The position numbers and the translations under genes were made by a program. The notes under the pieces were generated by a model. It was not told where the DNA came from. It saw only the letters and a list, made by a program, of their open reading frames with translations, and ran no database searches. Below, one piece after another: positions 27,241-35,484 of a stretch of 64,000 nucleotides of DNA (positions are counted from its first letter, which is position 1; every line of letters starts with the position of its first letter). Origin of the DNA: Phormidium tenue FACHB-1050 (GTDB lineage Bacteria; Cyanobacteriota; Cyanobacteriia; Pseudanabaenales; Pseudanabaenaceae); contig NZ_JACJQY010000002.1 of the NCBI RefSeq assembly GCF_014696925.1, positions 186,001 through 250,000 of the forward strand, in the 5' to 3' direction.

Positions 27241-28062
27241 TTAATCTTCAAATGCCATACTTTTTAAAGTCTCCTCACGAATCAGGTCGAATACATGACG
27301 ATTGAGTTGCATAAATTCGGGAGTGAGCATTAAATCGACATGGCGGGGACGTTCTAGATCAATATTAACCATCGTTTTAATATGTCCAGGATTAACCCCC
27401 ATCACAAAAATGCGATCGCTTAAAAATACAGCTTCCTCAATATCATGGGTCACAAACACCACCGTAGATTTTAAATCTTGCCAAATATCTAGCAATAGCT
27501 CCTGCATCATGTGACGGGTTTGGGCATCTAGGGCGGCAAAAGGCTCATCCATCAGCAATACCGAAGGCGAATTGACCAAGGCACGAATGATACTCGCTCT
27601 TTGTTGCATCCCCCCCGACATCTGATAGGGAAAGGCATGGCGATATTTGGACAAGCCCACTCGATTTAAATAGTAATCAACAAGTTCTTTGCGTTCATCT
27701 TTAGGTACACCCCGCACCTTCAGCCCAAATTCCACATTTTGGAAGGTTGTTTTCCAAGGTAAGAGCGAATATTGCTGAAATACAAAACCGCGATCAGCTC
27801 CTGGTTTAGTAATCCTTTGGTAATCAACTAACACATTACCCACAGAAGGTTTTATAAATCCTGCGATCGTATTCAAGATCGTTGATTTACCACAGCCAGA
27901 AGGACCTAGCAGACAAATAAATTCCCCAGGTTGAATCGTAAAGTTGACATTATCTAAAACCGAAGTAAATACTCCCTTGCGGCGAAAACCTACCGATAGA
28001 TTCTCAACCTCTACTAATCCTTTAACCTGCGATCGCAGATTATTTTCGAGCAACTTTGCCAT
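27241..28062 (-). CDS. NitT/TauT-family ABC transporter ATP-binding protein
   Basis: 273 residues from ATG 28062 (a TTG lies one codon before). Walker A is GPSGCGKSTI, the Q-loop lies in GFVFQQYSLLPW, the signature is QMSGGMQQRASI and Walker B plus D-loop is VLLMDEPFAALD, with the switch histidine in FVTHDIEEA. This is the SsuB/TauB/NrtD type that powers uptake of sulfonates, taurine or nitrate. It is last in the transcription order binding protein, permease, ATPase. The company of AprA-like, TauE/SafE and YeiH genes favours a sulfur substrate over nitrate. Confidence 0.93.
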   Translation of the reverse strand: MAKLLENNLRSQVKGLVEVENLSVGFRRKGVFTSVLDNVNFTIQPGEFICLLGPSGCGKSTILNTIAGFIKPSVGNVLVDYQRITKPGADRGFVFQQYSLLPWKTTFQNVEFGLKVRGVPKDERKELVDYYLNRVGLSKYRHAFPYQMSGGMQQRASIIRALVNSPSVLLMDEPFAALDAQTRHMMQELLLDIWQDLKSTVVFVTHDIEEAVFLSDRIFVMGVNPGHIKTMVNIDLERPRHVDLMLTPEFMQLNRHVFDLIREETLKSMAFED

Positions 28063-28124
28063 CAACGTAAATCCTTACTATATATCAGTTACAAAAAACT
28101 TGAAACAAAATTAAATCCTTAATA

Positions 28125-29015
28125 CTAAGCAGTTTTCTTTTTGGTAACGCGCCAAGGCATCAGCAAATGAATTAAACGCTCAACTAAACAAGAACTAAGA
28201 GAACCCATCAAACCAATCATCAACATACCCATCACAATTGGTGGATAGTTGGAGGTAACGTAGGATTCCCAAGTAATATAACCAATGCCATAACGACCTG
28301 CCAAAATCTCCGCCGTTACCAAGCAAAACCAGCAGTTCCCCATGCCGATGACTAAACCACTGGCAATACTAGGCATCGCCCCTGGCACAACAATATCTTT
28401 AAACACATACCATTGTCCTGCCCCTAAACATTGACCAACCCGTAATAGCAGCATATCCACTCCTTCTACTCCCTTGATCGTACTAATCAAAATCGGGAAA
28501 AATGCACCGATAAAAGTAATGTAAATCATGCCCGACTCAGCGTCAGGAAACATGAGAATTGCTAAGGGAATCCAAGCTACCGCAGGAATCGGACGTAGTA
28601 ATTCTAATGGCAGAAATACGAGATCCTCCAATTTCTGAAACCAACCAATCAAAATTCCTAAACCCACTCCTAAAATAGTGGCAAAGAAATAACCAGCCAA
28701 GACCCTAATCACACTGGACTGGATATGAATCATGGCATTGGTCGAGAAAAACTTGACTGTTGCTTCTGATACTTCTATCGGTGATGGTAGGAAGGAAAAG
28801 TTAATCCAGAAATTAAACTTCACCATACAGAGGATTTGCCAAATGCCAAAAAATAGAATAATTGATAGGATTCTTCTGAACAGTTGATTACGTTTGCGTG
28901 CTGAAAATGGCTCTTTTGAAACATCCGATGAGCGCCCGAACAAACTTTTGATGGACATGCTAAAACTGTTCCAAAATTCCATAGATAGCGATTGCTCAGA
29001 AGGTATGTTAGACAT
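28125..29015 (-). CDS. NitT/TauT-family ABC transporter permease
   Basis: 296 residues with an unusually long cytoplasmic N-terminus of about 50 residues, then six membrane helices. The coupling EAA loop is visible as LLRVGQCLGAGQWYVFKDIVVPGAMPSIASGL (positions about 195-226), and the second half includes ILAGRYGIGYITWE, typical of SsuC/TauC. It works with the adjacent ATPase and binding protein in the cytoplasmic membrane. A 14-bp-arm hairpin separates it from the binding-protein gene and could limit readthrough so that the binding protein is made in excess. Confidence 0.92.
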   Translation of the reverse strand: MSNIPSEQSLSMEFWNSFSMSIKSLFGRSSDVSKEPFSARKRNQLFRRILSIILFFGIWQILCMVKFNFWINFSFLPSPIEVSEATVKFFSTNAMIHIQSSVIRVLAGYFFATILGVGLGILIGWFQKLEDLVFLPLELLRPIPAVAWIPLAILMFPDAESGMIYITFIGAFFPILISTIKGVEGVDMLLLRVGQCLGAGQWYVFKDIVVPGAMPSIASGLVIGMGNCWFCLVTAEILAGRYGIGYITWESYVTSNYPPIVMGMLMIGLMGSLSSCLVERLIHLLMPWRVTKKKTA

Positions 29016-29045
29016 CGATCATCTCCACAAAATAGGTTAATTGAG

Positions 29046-29082
29046 ATGAGTATGTAACGAACCTTGTACGTTACATACTCAT
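29046..29082 (-). terminator. Intercistronic hairpin between binding protein and permease
   Basis: Arms ATGAGTATGTAACG and CGTTACATACTCAT enclose 9 bases. It is placed where many importer operons use a stem to raise the level of the first gene. Confidence 0.6.
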
Positions 29083-29142
29083 AAATTTAGAAGCAAGCCT
29101 AATATAAACATCACCAAGTTTCTGTTCCGCTGTAGCAGATTA

Positions 29143-30612
29143 TTAGAGCGCGTTAAAGGTGAGAACTTGAGCGCCCCCTTGACTTGCTGCATAGGCTTGA
29201 GCATCCTTTTCGGTCAGGAATGCAGCGATATCATCACCTTTACGCACAAAGAAGGAATTTGCAGCTAGTAATTTCCAGCCTTTGTTGAAATCATGCACAA
29301 ACACAGTGCTTTTGGTTTGTTTGCCTTCAGCCTTCAGTTTTGACACCGCCGTTACCATATTTTTGATAGAAGCGAAGTTTCTAATCTTCTCTTCACCATC
29401 AACCCAAACCTGTGCCGCCAGCTTCGGCTCAGTAATTGCTTGCTTGGTTTCTGCATCTTCACCAGAAATTGGGAACTTTTCTGCCTTGGCAATCATTTCG
29501 TCATAGTTCAGCCCCATCTCTTTGGCAGCAAGTTTTAAGTAGCTGTCATCGGCGAGTTTTGTGATTTCCGCAGCATCAACTTTGGCATCTAATCTGCCTA
29601 ATTGCTTGAGGGTATTGACGCTGTTAGTTAAAGCTTCTAAATGGATAGGAAGAATTGCAGGACTGACTTGCTGTAAGCCGTTGGGGCCAAGGAACATATA
29701 GACGGCTTCTTTCTCCACACTCGTCCACTTTTCCATTTTTGCCGCGATCGCTTCAGGCTGTTCACGCACCATTTGATTAGCTTCCAAGAGAGCCTTTAGA
29801 TAGGCAACAACTAGTTCAGGATGCTCTTTAGCAAAGTCGGAACGTACTACGACACCGTGAAATGTGGGTACTCCCAACTCAGCACCATCAAAGATCTTAC
29901 GGGCAAAACCGCGTAGAGGAAATAGCTCGCCAAAGGGAACAAAGTTGGCATGGGCATCAATCTGATTTGTCTTCAAGCTTGTGCCACCAACTTCAGGCGC
30001 TTGACTGATTAGTTTTACTTCAGTCTCAGGATTAATGCCTTCCTTCTTTAAAGCCCTCAACAACATACCATGCGCTGCCGAGCCAAAAGGAACAGAGACT
30101 TGCTTTCCTCTTAAATCCGCAATGCTCTTGATCGGACTATCTTTGGGAACCATGACCGCATTACCCGCTCCAGTTGCACCATAGGATAGGGTAGCAATAT
30201 AAATACTATTAACTCCAGCACCTTTGTCTCTGAATGTATTCATATTGATGGTTAAGGGAAAGTCCCCCATCATGCCAATGTCAACTTGATTAGCTAACAT
30301 CTTGTTATTGATTGGTGGTCCAGATGTATGACTTGACCATTCAATTTTATATTCGACATTCTGATATTTACCTGTCTTTGGTAAATGTTTCTCCAGAAGC
30401 TTTTCTTCGCGAATAATTGGACCGCCTGTTGCCGTATTAATCGTTTGATCTTGAGTCGCAATGGCAATCCGAATTACTTTCTTATCACCTGAAGGACTAG
30501 ATGGACTAGAAGGATTACCAACAACAGTACTGCTACAAGCAGTTATCAAACTCAAAGAAAATAATGAGATAGAAAATAAAAATCTTCTACGAGAGGGTAG
30601 CTTTACATTCAT
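29143..30612 (-). CDS. Twin-arginine lipoprotein substrate-binding protein of the ABC importer
   Basis: 489 residues from ATG 30612 (a GTG lies three codons earlier). The N-terminus has SRRRFLFS, a twin-arginine export motif, then a hydrophobic stretch and lipobox LITAC. The mature part has the NMT1/SsuA-like fold: VDIGMMGDFPLTIN, IADLRGKQVSVPFGSAAHG, TFHGVVVRSDFA. About 100 extra C-terminal residues follow (FVHDFNKGWKLLAANSFFVR), more than SsuA proteins have. It is first in the importer transcript. It is homologous to the C-terminal half of the LysR fusion at 24212. The substrate is probably an organosulfur anion, by context only. Confidence 0.88.
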   Translation of the reverse strand: MNVKLPSRRRFLFSISLFSLSLITACSSTVVGNPSSPSSPSGDKKVIRIAIATQDQTINTATGGPIIREEKLLEKHLPKTGKYQNVEYKIEWSSHTSGPPINNKMLANQVDIGMMGDFPLTINMNTFRDKGAGVNSIYIATLSYGATGAGNAVMVPKDSPIKSIADLRGKQVSVPFGSAAHGMLLRALKKEGINPETEVKLISQAPEVGGTSLKTNQIDAHANFVPFGELFPLRGFARKIFDGAELGVPTFHGVVVRSDFAKEHPELVVAYLKALLEANQMVREQPEAIAAKMEKWTSVEKEAVYMFLGPNGLQQVSPAILPIHLEALTNSVNTLKQLGRLDAKVDAAEITKLADDSYLKLAAKEMGLNYDEMIAKAEKFPISGEDAETKQAITEPKLAAQVWVDGEEKIRNFASIKNMVTAVSKLKAEGKQTKSTVFVHDFNKGWKLLAANSFFVRKGDDIAAFLTEKDAQAYAASQGGAQVLTFNAL

Positions 30613-31096
30613 AACAAACACTCTTGTATTTCTTTCTTCTCTATTAATTCAGTATGACCATGCCCTATCTGTAAATGTAGATACAAATCCTATTCTACAA
30701 GGGTTTTGACGTATAAGAGAATTCATTTGACTCATAAAATAAATTTGTGAGTCGCTCAAACTGTTATCCTAATTACTAAATTTAGATACTATTGTCTATT
30801 GATTTTAATAGTCAAAACTCTAGAGGGGATTTGTAAATTATTGTTTACCAAGCTAATCAAAAGTAAGTTCACTATTCTAGTGATGTCAATGATGAGTTAC
30901 TAGATTACAACTCTGTTCTTTTTTCTTTTTCTCAAATAGTGTGAAGAGATTGTTTGAGAAGTTAAGCGAGTCCTGTCAAAAGAATCTGAATCTTGCTGAC
31001 ACAGAAAGCTGAAGTTTTTAGTTGATGAGTTTTGCGCCCACTTTATGCTAGTATCACTAAGGCAAAAAATACGGCTTTGGAGTTTTGATTCGCTCA
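30613..31096. other. AT-rich divergent intergenic region
   Basis: No gene is supported here. It must hold the promoters of the importer operon and of the TPR gene. An imperfect palindrome GACTCA...TGAGTC at 30729-30753 is the only symmetric element noticed. An open frame at 30900-31097 on the minus strand has no ribosome site or domain. Confidence 0.5.
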
Positions 31097-31519
31097 ATGA
31101 ATACAGAAATTGCAGAAGATTTATTCACTCAAGGTTTAGAACGCTACAAACAAGGTGAATCTGCGGCGACCTTAATTCCTGTGTTTGAAAAAGTATGCGA
31201 TCGTCAGCCCAAAGTTGCTAGCGGCTGGATTTGTCTATCTTGGTTATATTTGCTAGACAACAACGCCAAACTTGCAGTCAAAGCAGCCCAGAAAGCCGTC
31301 AAAATTGCCCCAGAAGATCCTCAAGGACATATTAATCTGGCGATCGCAATGTTAGAGCTATCCCAGAAGGGTGTGCGTGAGCAAGTTGAAGCTGCTCAAA
31401 ACTGGTTAATGATTTTGAAAGATATTAAGCCAGAAATTGTTGAGAATTTTGAAGAAGGTTTGCGCCGCCGTCCAGACTGGAAAGCTCTTGAAAAGGTTAG
31501 AGATTGGGTACTGAGTTAA
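31097..31519 (+). CDS. Small TPR-repeat protein
   Basis: 140 residues from ATG 31097. About three tetratricopeptide-type helix pairs are visible: EDLFTQGLERYKQGESAAT, SGWICLSWLYLLDNNAKLAV with AVKIAPEDPQGHINLAIAML, and a final EEGLRRRPDWKALEKV. Residue spacing (34) and the A/G at helix crossings fit TPR. There is no signal peptide or membrane helix, so it is probably a cytoplasmic adaptor. The neighbours give no hint of partners. Similar short TPR proteins are common in cyanobacteria and mostly uncharacterised. Confidence 0.85.
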   Translation: MNTEIAEDLFTQGLERYKQGESAATLIPVFEKVCDRQPKVASGWICLSWLYLLDNNAKLAVKAAQKAVKIAPEDPQGHINLAIAMLELSQKGVREQVEAAQNWLMILKDIKPEIVENFEEGLRRRPDWKALEKVRDWVLS

Positions 31520-31765
31520 TCGACAACTAGTGTTTTCTTGTTAATTTCTGTTTATTGTCAATATTTGTGAATGGCGATTTAGGGGATTTAATAGATAACT
31601 TTATCTAACATTACAGAACTTCATAACTACTGCTTTTATGTCAGAAAAACTTAACAAAGGATTTTTGTCAAGAGTGTTAGGCTACCTAAATATAAATAAC
31701 TAAAGTTGCTAATTTTTTAATTACAGCTAAAGTGTCAATTTTTTATTTAAAAGGAAGTTAATAAA

Positions 31766-31978
31766 ATGATCTTAGAAAACGTTAGAGTAAAGCCCGATAC
31801 CCGCAACCACAAAGGCTTCTTTGTTCTAGAGGCTTCCTACAAACTGGTTAATATTGACGGGAATGGCTGGGCTTTGATTTGTTTGGATGACTATGCTTGT
31901 CATTACGTCGATCCTGATGATCTGAAGTTGCCTAGAGGCTGGAAAAAAACAACTAGTAATGAAGTTGTGAACTCTTAG
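31766..31978 (+). CDS. Small conserved-looking protein of unknown function
   Basis: 70 residues after a good ribosome site (AAAAGGAAG). It is rich in aromatic and acidic residues (GFFVLEASYKLVNIDGNGWA, DDYACHYVDPDDLKLPRGW) and predicted mostly beta. It has no signal peptide, membrane helix or cysteine pair. I do not recognise the family. The strong ribosome site, the coding-like composition and the perfect 52-bp terminator palindrome about 70 bases downstream support a real gene. It appears monocistronic. Confidence 0.7.
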   Translation: MILENVRVKPDTRNHKGFFVLEASYKLVNIDGNGWALICLDDYACHYVDPDDLKLPRGWKKTTSNEVVNS

Positions 31979-32048
31979 CGATCGCCTTCTTGAGTTTTCC
32001 TCTATGCTTGACTGTGAAGATCGATCAACTAATGATTTAAATAAACCA

Positions 32049-32100
32049 AATTTTAAATAAAAAAGAGCAAACCTAGGTTTGCTCTTTTTTATTTAAAATT
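32049..32100 (+). terminator. Perfect 52-bp palindromic terminator
   Basis: Symmetric about CCTAGG with inner stem AAAAAAGAGCAAACC and its complement. The T run on the + strand fits Rho-independent termination of the gene ending at 31978. Confidence 0.85.
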
Positions 32101-32155
32101 TAGAACAAATCCAAACCTAAAATCAAGAAGCGGTGCAAAGCGCTGCTTCTTTTAG

Positions 32156-32231
32156 CTGTCGCCATTCTTGAACCCAAAAGATGAGTGGCAACGCGAAGCG
32201 CCGCCACTCATCTTTTGGGTTTTATGTCCTA
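32156..32231. repeat. Family B palindromic repeat, diverged copy
   Basis: Starts CTGTCGCCATTCTTG and contains CCCAAAAGATGAGTGGC with a complementary right arm; the inner loop is altered (AACGCGAAGCGCC). It ends near TTATGTCCTAGG. Confidence 0.7.
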
Positions 32232-32250
32232 GGCAAAACTTACATTACTA

Positions 32251-32352
32251 TACCAATTCACGAAAATGTAGCAACACTTTTGTGAATTGAAAACCAAACC
32301 CAGTAAGGGTTTTCAAAACACAAAATGGCTACGCCATTTTGTGTTTTGGTAT
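32251..32352 (+). repeat. Family A three-hairpin repeat, copy 3 (near-consensus)
   Basis: TACCAATTCACGAAAATG start, middle AAACCCAGTAAGGGTTT and final CACAAAATGGCTACGCC stem ending TTTTGGTAT. This copy has all three stems in good order. Confidence 0.85.
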
Positions 32353-32370
32353 TAATTTACTAAGTCAAAC

Positions 32371-32407
32371 AAAAAGCAGATGAATGCTTGACGCTCATCT
32401 GCTTTTT
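32371..32407. terminator. Hairpin with T run
   Basis: Arms AAAAAGCAGATGA and TCATCTGCTTTTT around 11 bases. The rest of the gap to 32763 is AT-rich and I see no gene in it. Confidence 0.5.
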
Positions 32408-32762
32408 TGTCGAAATATTAAAAATCCAAAAGTAGAATGAAATGCCACTTCTGGAAGATGTAATAAAAGAATTCAACAGTTAATATCTATATCAACAAAG
32501 AAAATCCCCATTTTTCAGTTACCTAAGTAACTATAAAAACCTTAAGTATATTTAATAAGACAACTAATCAAATATACTTACATGCATATTTACTCATACA
32601 TAATTACCTTTTACAGCAATTTACAGATAAACCCTAAACTCTTCTAACTTTTTTACGATGAAAATCGTCTCTAGAAGATACAAGCGTTCATAAACATAAA
32701 ATGCTGCAAAAGTGATACCAAAGAAATGAGATTTTTTGTTGCTCAGCAAGACTGATAAAAAC

Positions 32763-33071
32763 TTATCTACATCCAGCGAGTGCAACTTCTCTCTCTTCGG
32801 GTGGCTTTAGGCTAGGGAACAAGAAGTGATTTTCTTCAACATACTGTGCTCCGAATAGTCCTTTTTCTGCCCAGAAGTATCGATCTGTTGTATGTTCGTT
32901 ACGTCTTACAAGCAACAGTGCTGGAGGAAGAATGCCATGAGTATGGATGTACTTACGTGCAGCCGTCACAGGCTTATCCTCACCGCTATCGATACTAAAT
33001 TGAGGAATATGTTCTAGGATTTTGCGCCCTTCTTGGCGACGTCTACTCTTCCGCTTACGTCTCCTTGCCAA
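32763..33071 (-). CDS. DUF3155 family protein
   Basis: 102 residues. The start MARRRKRKSRRRQEGRKIL is highly basic, followed by IPQFSIDSGEDKPVTAARK, PPALLLVRRNEHTTDRYFW and GLFGAQYVEENHFLFPS, which I recognise as the cyanobacteria-specific DUF3155 family. The function is unknown. The basic head suggests nucleic acid or ribosome binding, but this is inference. No membrane segment. It lies about 180 bases downstream of nrdR on the same strand. Confidence 0.85.
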   Translation of the reverse strand: MARRRKRKSRRRQEGRKILEHIPQFSIDSGEDKPVTAARKYIHTHGILPPALLLVRRNEHTTDRYFWAEKGLFGAQYVEENHFLFPSLKPPEEREVALAGCR

Positions 33072-33251
33072 ATCAATACCTCCTAATTTAGACCCTGAAA
33101 TGCGATCGGGATTACAAAAACATTGTTATTATAGCTAGGGTAAATAAGAAATTTCAACTTTTCTTTACAAATTTTTGTCAGTATCGTTTTTGTGTACCAC
33201 AGCTTGATACAGTATTTGACCAATTTCCCGTAAGTAAATCTAAAAATATTG

Positions 33252-33704
33252 TTAATTTGCGGCAAAATGATTTAAAGCTTCAGCAAAATCTCGTACCCCC
33301 TTAAACTGTCGATACACTGAAGCAAATCTCACATAGGCAACTTCGCTAACATCTTGTAAATATTGCAACACCATTTCTCCAATTTCTACGCTTGATACTT
33401 GATGGCGATCGCGTACTTGTAGTTGCGCTTCGATTTCGTCAATGATTGATTCTAGTGCAGTTTGTGATACCCCTGTTTTCTCACATGCTCGAATCATGCC
33501 GCGCAAAAGCTTGGAGCGATCAAAGGATTCACTGGCTCCATCTCTTTTCAGCACTGTAATTGGTACAAACTCAATGCGTTCGTAGGTGGTAAACCGACGC
33601 TGACAATTAAGACATTCGCGCCTGCGTCGAATACTACAGCCTGCCTCTGCCGAACGAGATTCTAAAACGCGGCTATCGGTATGCTGACAAAACGGGCAGA
33701 GCAT
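33252..33704 (-). CDS. nrdR: Transcriptional repressor NrdR
   Basis: 150 residues from the ATG at 33704 (MLCPFCQ), the normal family start; the frame runs further upstream without support. The zinc ribbon has [15 protein letters not shown] and [19 protein letters not shown], and the following ATP-cone contains [19 protein letters not shown]. NrdR represses ribonucleotide reductase genes in response to nucleotide state. No ribonucleotide reductase gene lies in the window. It is a single gene, divergent from a large palindrome and then lipA. Confidence 0.95.
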   Translation of the reverse strand: MLCPFCQHTDSRVLESRSAEAGCSIRRRRECLNCQRRFTTYERIEFVPITVLKRDGASESFDRSKLLRGMIRACEKTGVSQTALESIIDEIEAQLQVRDRHQVSSVEIGEMVLQYLQDVSEVAYVRFASVYRQFKGVRDFAEALNHFAAN

Positions 33705-33807
33705 GACATATCTCAAAATGTAGTGTGTAACTATAGAGCGGTAGCAAAGCTTCACCCTATCTATATAACTGTAAATTATAGTGGGCAGCAATTACCTATA
33801 AAAAGCA

Positions 33808-33858
33808 CAAGAGATTTTTTGAAAGCGTTGCAAAGTAACGCTTTCAAAAAATCTCTTG
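33808..33858. repeat. 22-bp-arm palindrome upstream of nrdR
   Basis: Arms CAAGAGATTTTTTGAAAGCG TT and complement around GCAAAGT. It resembles the stem of the 131-bp family C element (TTTTTTGAAAGC) but lacks its ends. Confidence 0.7.
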
Positions 33859-33896
33859 TTACAGGTTTGAGTAATACTGTCTTGCCAACCTCAAAG

Positions 33897-34016
33897 TATA
33901 GCTGTCGCCATTCTTGTTAGGACATAAAACCCAAATAGTGTGAGGCGGCGCTTCGCGCCGCCTCACACTATTTGGGTTTTGATTTGTCCTGATACAGATA
34001 GCTATAGATAGTAAAG
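33897..34016. repeat. Family B palindromic repeat, full copy
   Basis: TATAGCTGTCGCCATTCTTG start, GGACATAAAACCC, then a perfect stem CAAATAGTGTGAGGCGGC around CTTCG, then GGGTTTTGATTTGTCC and GATAGCTATA-like end. It lacks any coding sequence. Confidence 0.85.
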
Positions 34017-34027
34017 CCCAAAGATTT

Positions 34028-34129
34028 TACCAATTCAAGAAAGTGTTGTCACACTTTCTTGAATTAAAAACTAGACCCAGTAAGGGTTTCCAAAACACAA
34101 AATAGCTACGCCATTTTGTGTTTTGGAAT
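34028..34129 (+). repeat. Family A three-hairpin repeat, copy 4
   Basis: Starts TACCAATTCAAGAAAGTG with a matching right arm CACTTTCTTGAATT: both arms carry the same A/T change relative to copy 3. It ends with a CACAAAATAGCTACGCC stem. Confidence 0.82.
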
Positions 34130-34158
34130 TAGTGGTGCGGCGCAAAGCGCCGCACCAC

Positions 34159-34289
34159 CAGCAATTCTCATTATAAAAATCGGTTTTTTGAAAGCCCGCC
34201 GACGGCGGGCTTTCAAAAAACCGATTTAGTTGTTTCCAGCGCCTTCGACGCTGGAAACAACTAAATCGGTTTCATAATGAGAATTGCTG
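34159..34289. mobile_element. Family C miniature element (131 bp) with 9-bp target duplication, copy 1
   Basis: Terminal inverted repeats AGCAATTCTCATTATAAAA and TTTCATAATGAGAATTGCT. Between them are two long stems (TTTTTTGAAAGCCCGCCG and GTTTCCAGCG with complements). CCGCACCAC occurs directly on both sides (34150-34158 and 34290-34298). It has inserted into an older palindrome whose arms GAATTAGTGGTGCGGC and GCCGCACCACTAATTC now flank it. It has no coding capacity. Confidence 0.88.
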
Positions 34290-34394
34290 CCGCACCACTA
34301 ATTCTTGGATGGGAAAGGAGTAATTGCGTTAGAATACAAAACGTTACAAAAATTGCATGATCTGCATAGGCTAAGTTTTTAGGTAATTATAAAT

Positions 34395-35267
34395 ATGGCG
34401 GTCAAACCAGATTGGTTGCGAGTAAAAGCCCCACAGTGGGAGCGCGTTGGCAATGTTAAAGAAGTCTTGCGCGACTTGGGGCTAAATACTGTTTGCGAGG
34501 AAGCATCTTGTCCAAACATCGGCGAATGCTTCAACCAAGGTACTGCCACATTTTTGATCATGGGGCCAGCATGTACTCGCGCTTGTCCTTATTGTGATAT
34601 TGACTTTGAGAAAAAGCCTCAAGCTCTCGATCCGATGGAGCCAATTAATTTGGGTGAAGCAGTGCGACGGATGCAGCTTAAGCATGTCGTCGTTACTTCT
34701 GTTAACCGTGATGATCTGCCTGATGGTGGTGCTTACCAGTTTGTGCGATGCATTGAAGAAATCCGTAAGTTAATGCCACAAACTACTATAGAACTTCTCA
34801 TTCCCGATCTTTGTGCTAATTGGGAAGCTTTAGAAACAATTTTGGCAGCACATCCCCATGTGCTTAATCACAATACAGAAACTGTACCAAGACTATATCG
34901 GAAAGTCCGCCCACAGGGAGAATATCAGCGTAGTTTGGAACTATTACGTCGCGCCCGTGAAATCGCACCTTGGGTCTATACTAAGTCAGGAATCATGGTA
35001 GGTATGAGTGAAACCCATGAAGAGGTTTTGGAAGTGATGCGTGATCTGAGAGCAGTAGATTGCGATATTATTACCATCGGTCAATATCTTCAACCTTCAG
35101 CGAAGCATTTAACTTTGCATGAATTCGTTACACCTGAGCAGTTTGAATCATGGAGAACTGCTGGGGAAGAGATGGGATTTTTACAAGTAGTATCTTCGCC
35201 GCTTACCCGTAGTTCGTATCATGCAGAACAAGTACAAGCATTAATGAAGTCGCATCCTAAAACCTAA
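34395..35267 (+). CDS. lipA: Lipoyl synthase
   Basis: 290 residues. The auxiliary cluster motif is [12 protein letters not shown] (C-x4-C-x5-C), the radical-SAM motif is [10 protein letters not shown] (CxxxCxxC), and RSSYHAE near the C-terminus supplies the serine ligand of the auxiliary cluster. It inserts two sulfur atoms into octanoyl groups on lipoyl domains of pyruvate dehydrogenase and glycine cleavage H protein. The start ATG has no strong ribosome site but gives the normal length. It is monocistronic between repeat blocks. It is not obviously linked to the sulfur island. Confidence 0.96.
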   Translation: MAVKPDWLRVKAPQWERVGNVKEVLRDLGLNTVCEEASCPNIGECFNQGTATFLIMGPACTRACPYCDIDFEKKPQALDPMEPINLGEAVRRMQLKHVVVTSVNRDDLPDGGAYQFVRCIEEIRKLMPQTTIELLIPDLCANWEALETILAAHPHVLNHNTETVPRLYRKVRPQGEYQRSLELLRRAREIAPWVYTKSGIMVGMSETHEEVLEVMRDLRAVDCDIITIGQYLQPSAKHLTLHEFVTPEQFESWRTAGEEMGFLQVVSSPLTRSSYHAEQVQALMKSHPKT

Positions 35268-35288
35268 GTAGTTAAGCATAAGTAAACT

Positions 35289-35404
35289 TATAGCTGTCGC
35301 CATTCTTGTTAGGACATAAAACCCAAATAGTGTGAGGCGGCGCTTCGTGCCGCCTCACACTATTTGGGTTTTGATTTATCCTGATACAGGTGGCTATAGC
35401 TATA
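35289..35404. repeat. Family B palindromic repeat, full copy
   Basis: Nearly identical to the copy at 33897 (stem CAAATAGTGTGAGGCGGC) with one loop change, CTTCGTGC. It ends GGTGGCTATAGCTATA. Confidence 0.85.
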
Positions 35405-35457
35405 AAACCAAGATTGCTGTGCCGCCCGCGTAGCGGGCGGCACAGCAATCTTGGTTT
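35405..35457. terminator. 25-bp-arm hairpin downstream of lipA
   Basis: Arms AAACCAAGATTGCTGTGCCG... and complement around GTA. It is placed between the convergent lipA and hybrid kinase genes. Confidence 0.65.
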
Positions 35458-35484
35458 GGTTTACAACTATGCTTAACTACTTAG

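Noticed and set aside
27241-30612. Nitrate/nitrite importer
   Set aside because: No nitrate or nitrite reductase gene is near, and the binding protein and LysR fusion sit with sulfur-related genes. This is not fully excluded from sequence alone.
30900-31097. 65-residue minus-strand frame upstream of the TPR gene
   Set aside because: It lies in the AT-rich promoter region, has no domain and no ribosome site.
33897-35404. Repeated palindromes near lipA considered as a CRISPR array
   Set aside because: Units are about 110 bp, differ in type and orientation, are not regularly spaced and have no spacers or cas genes.
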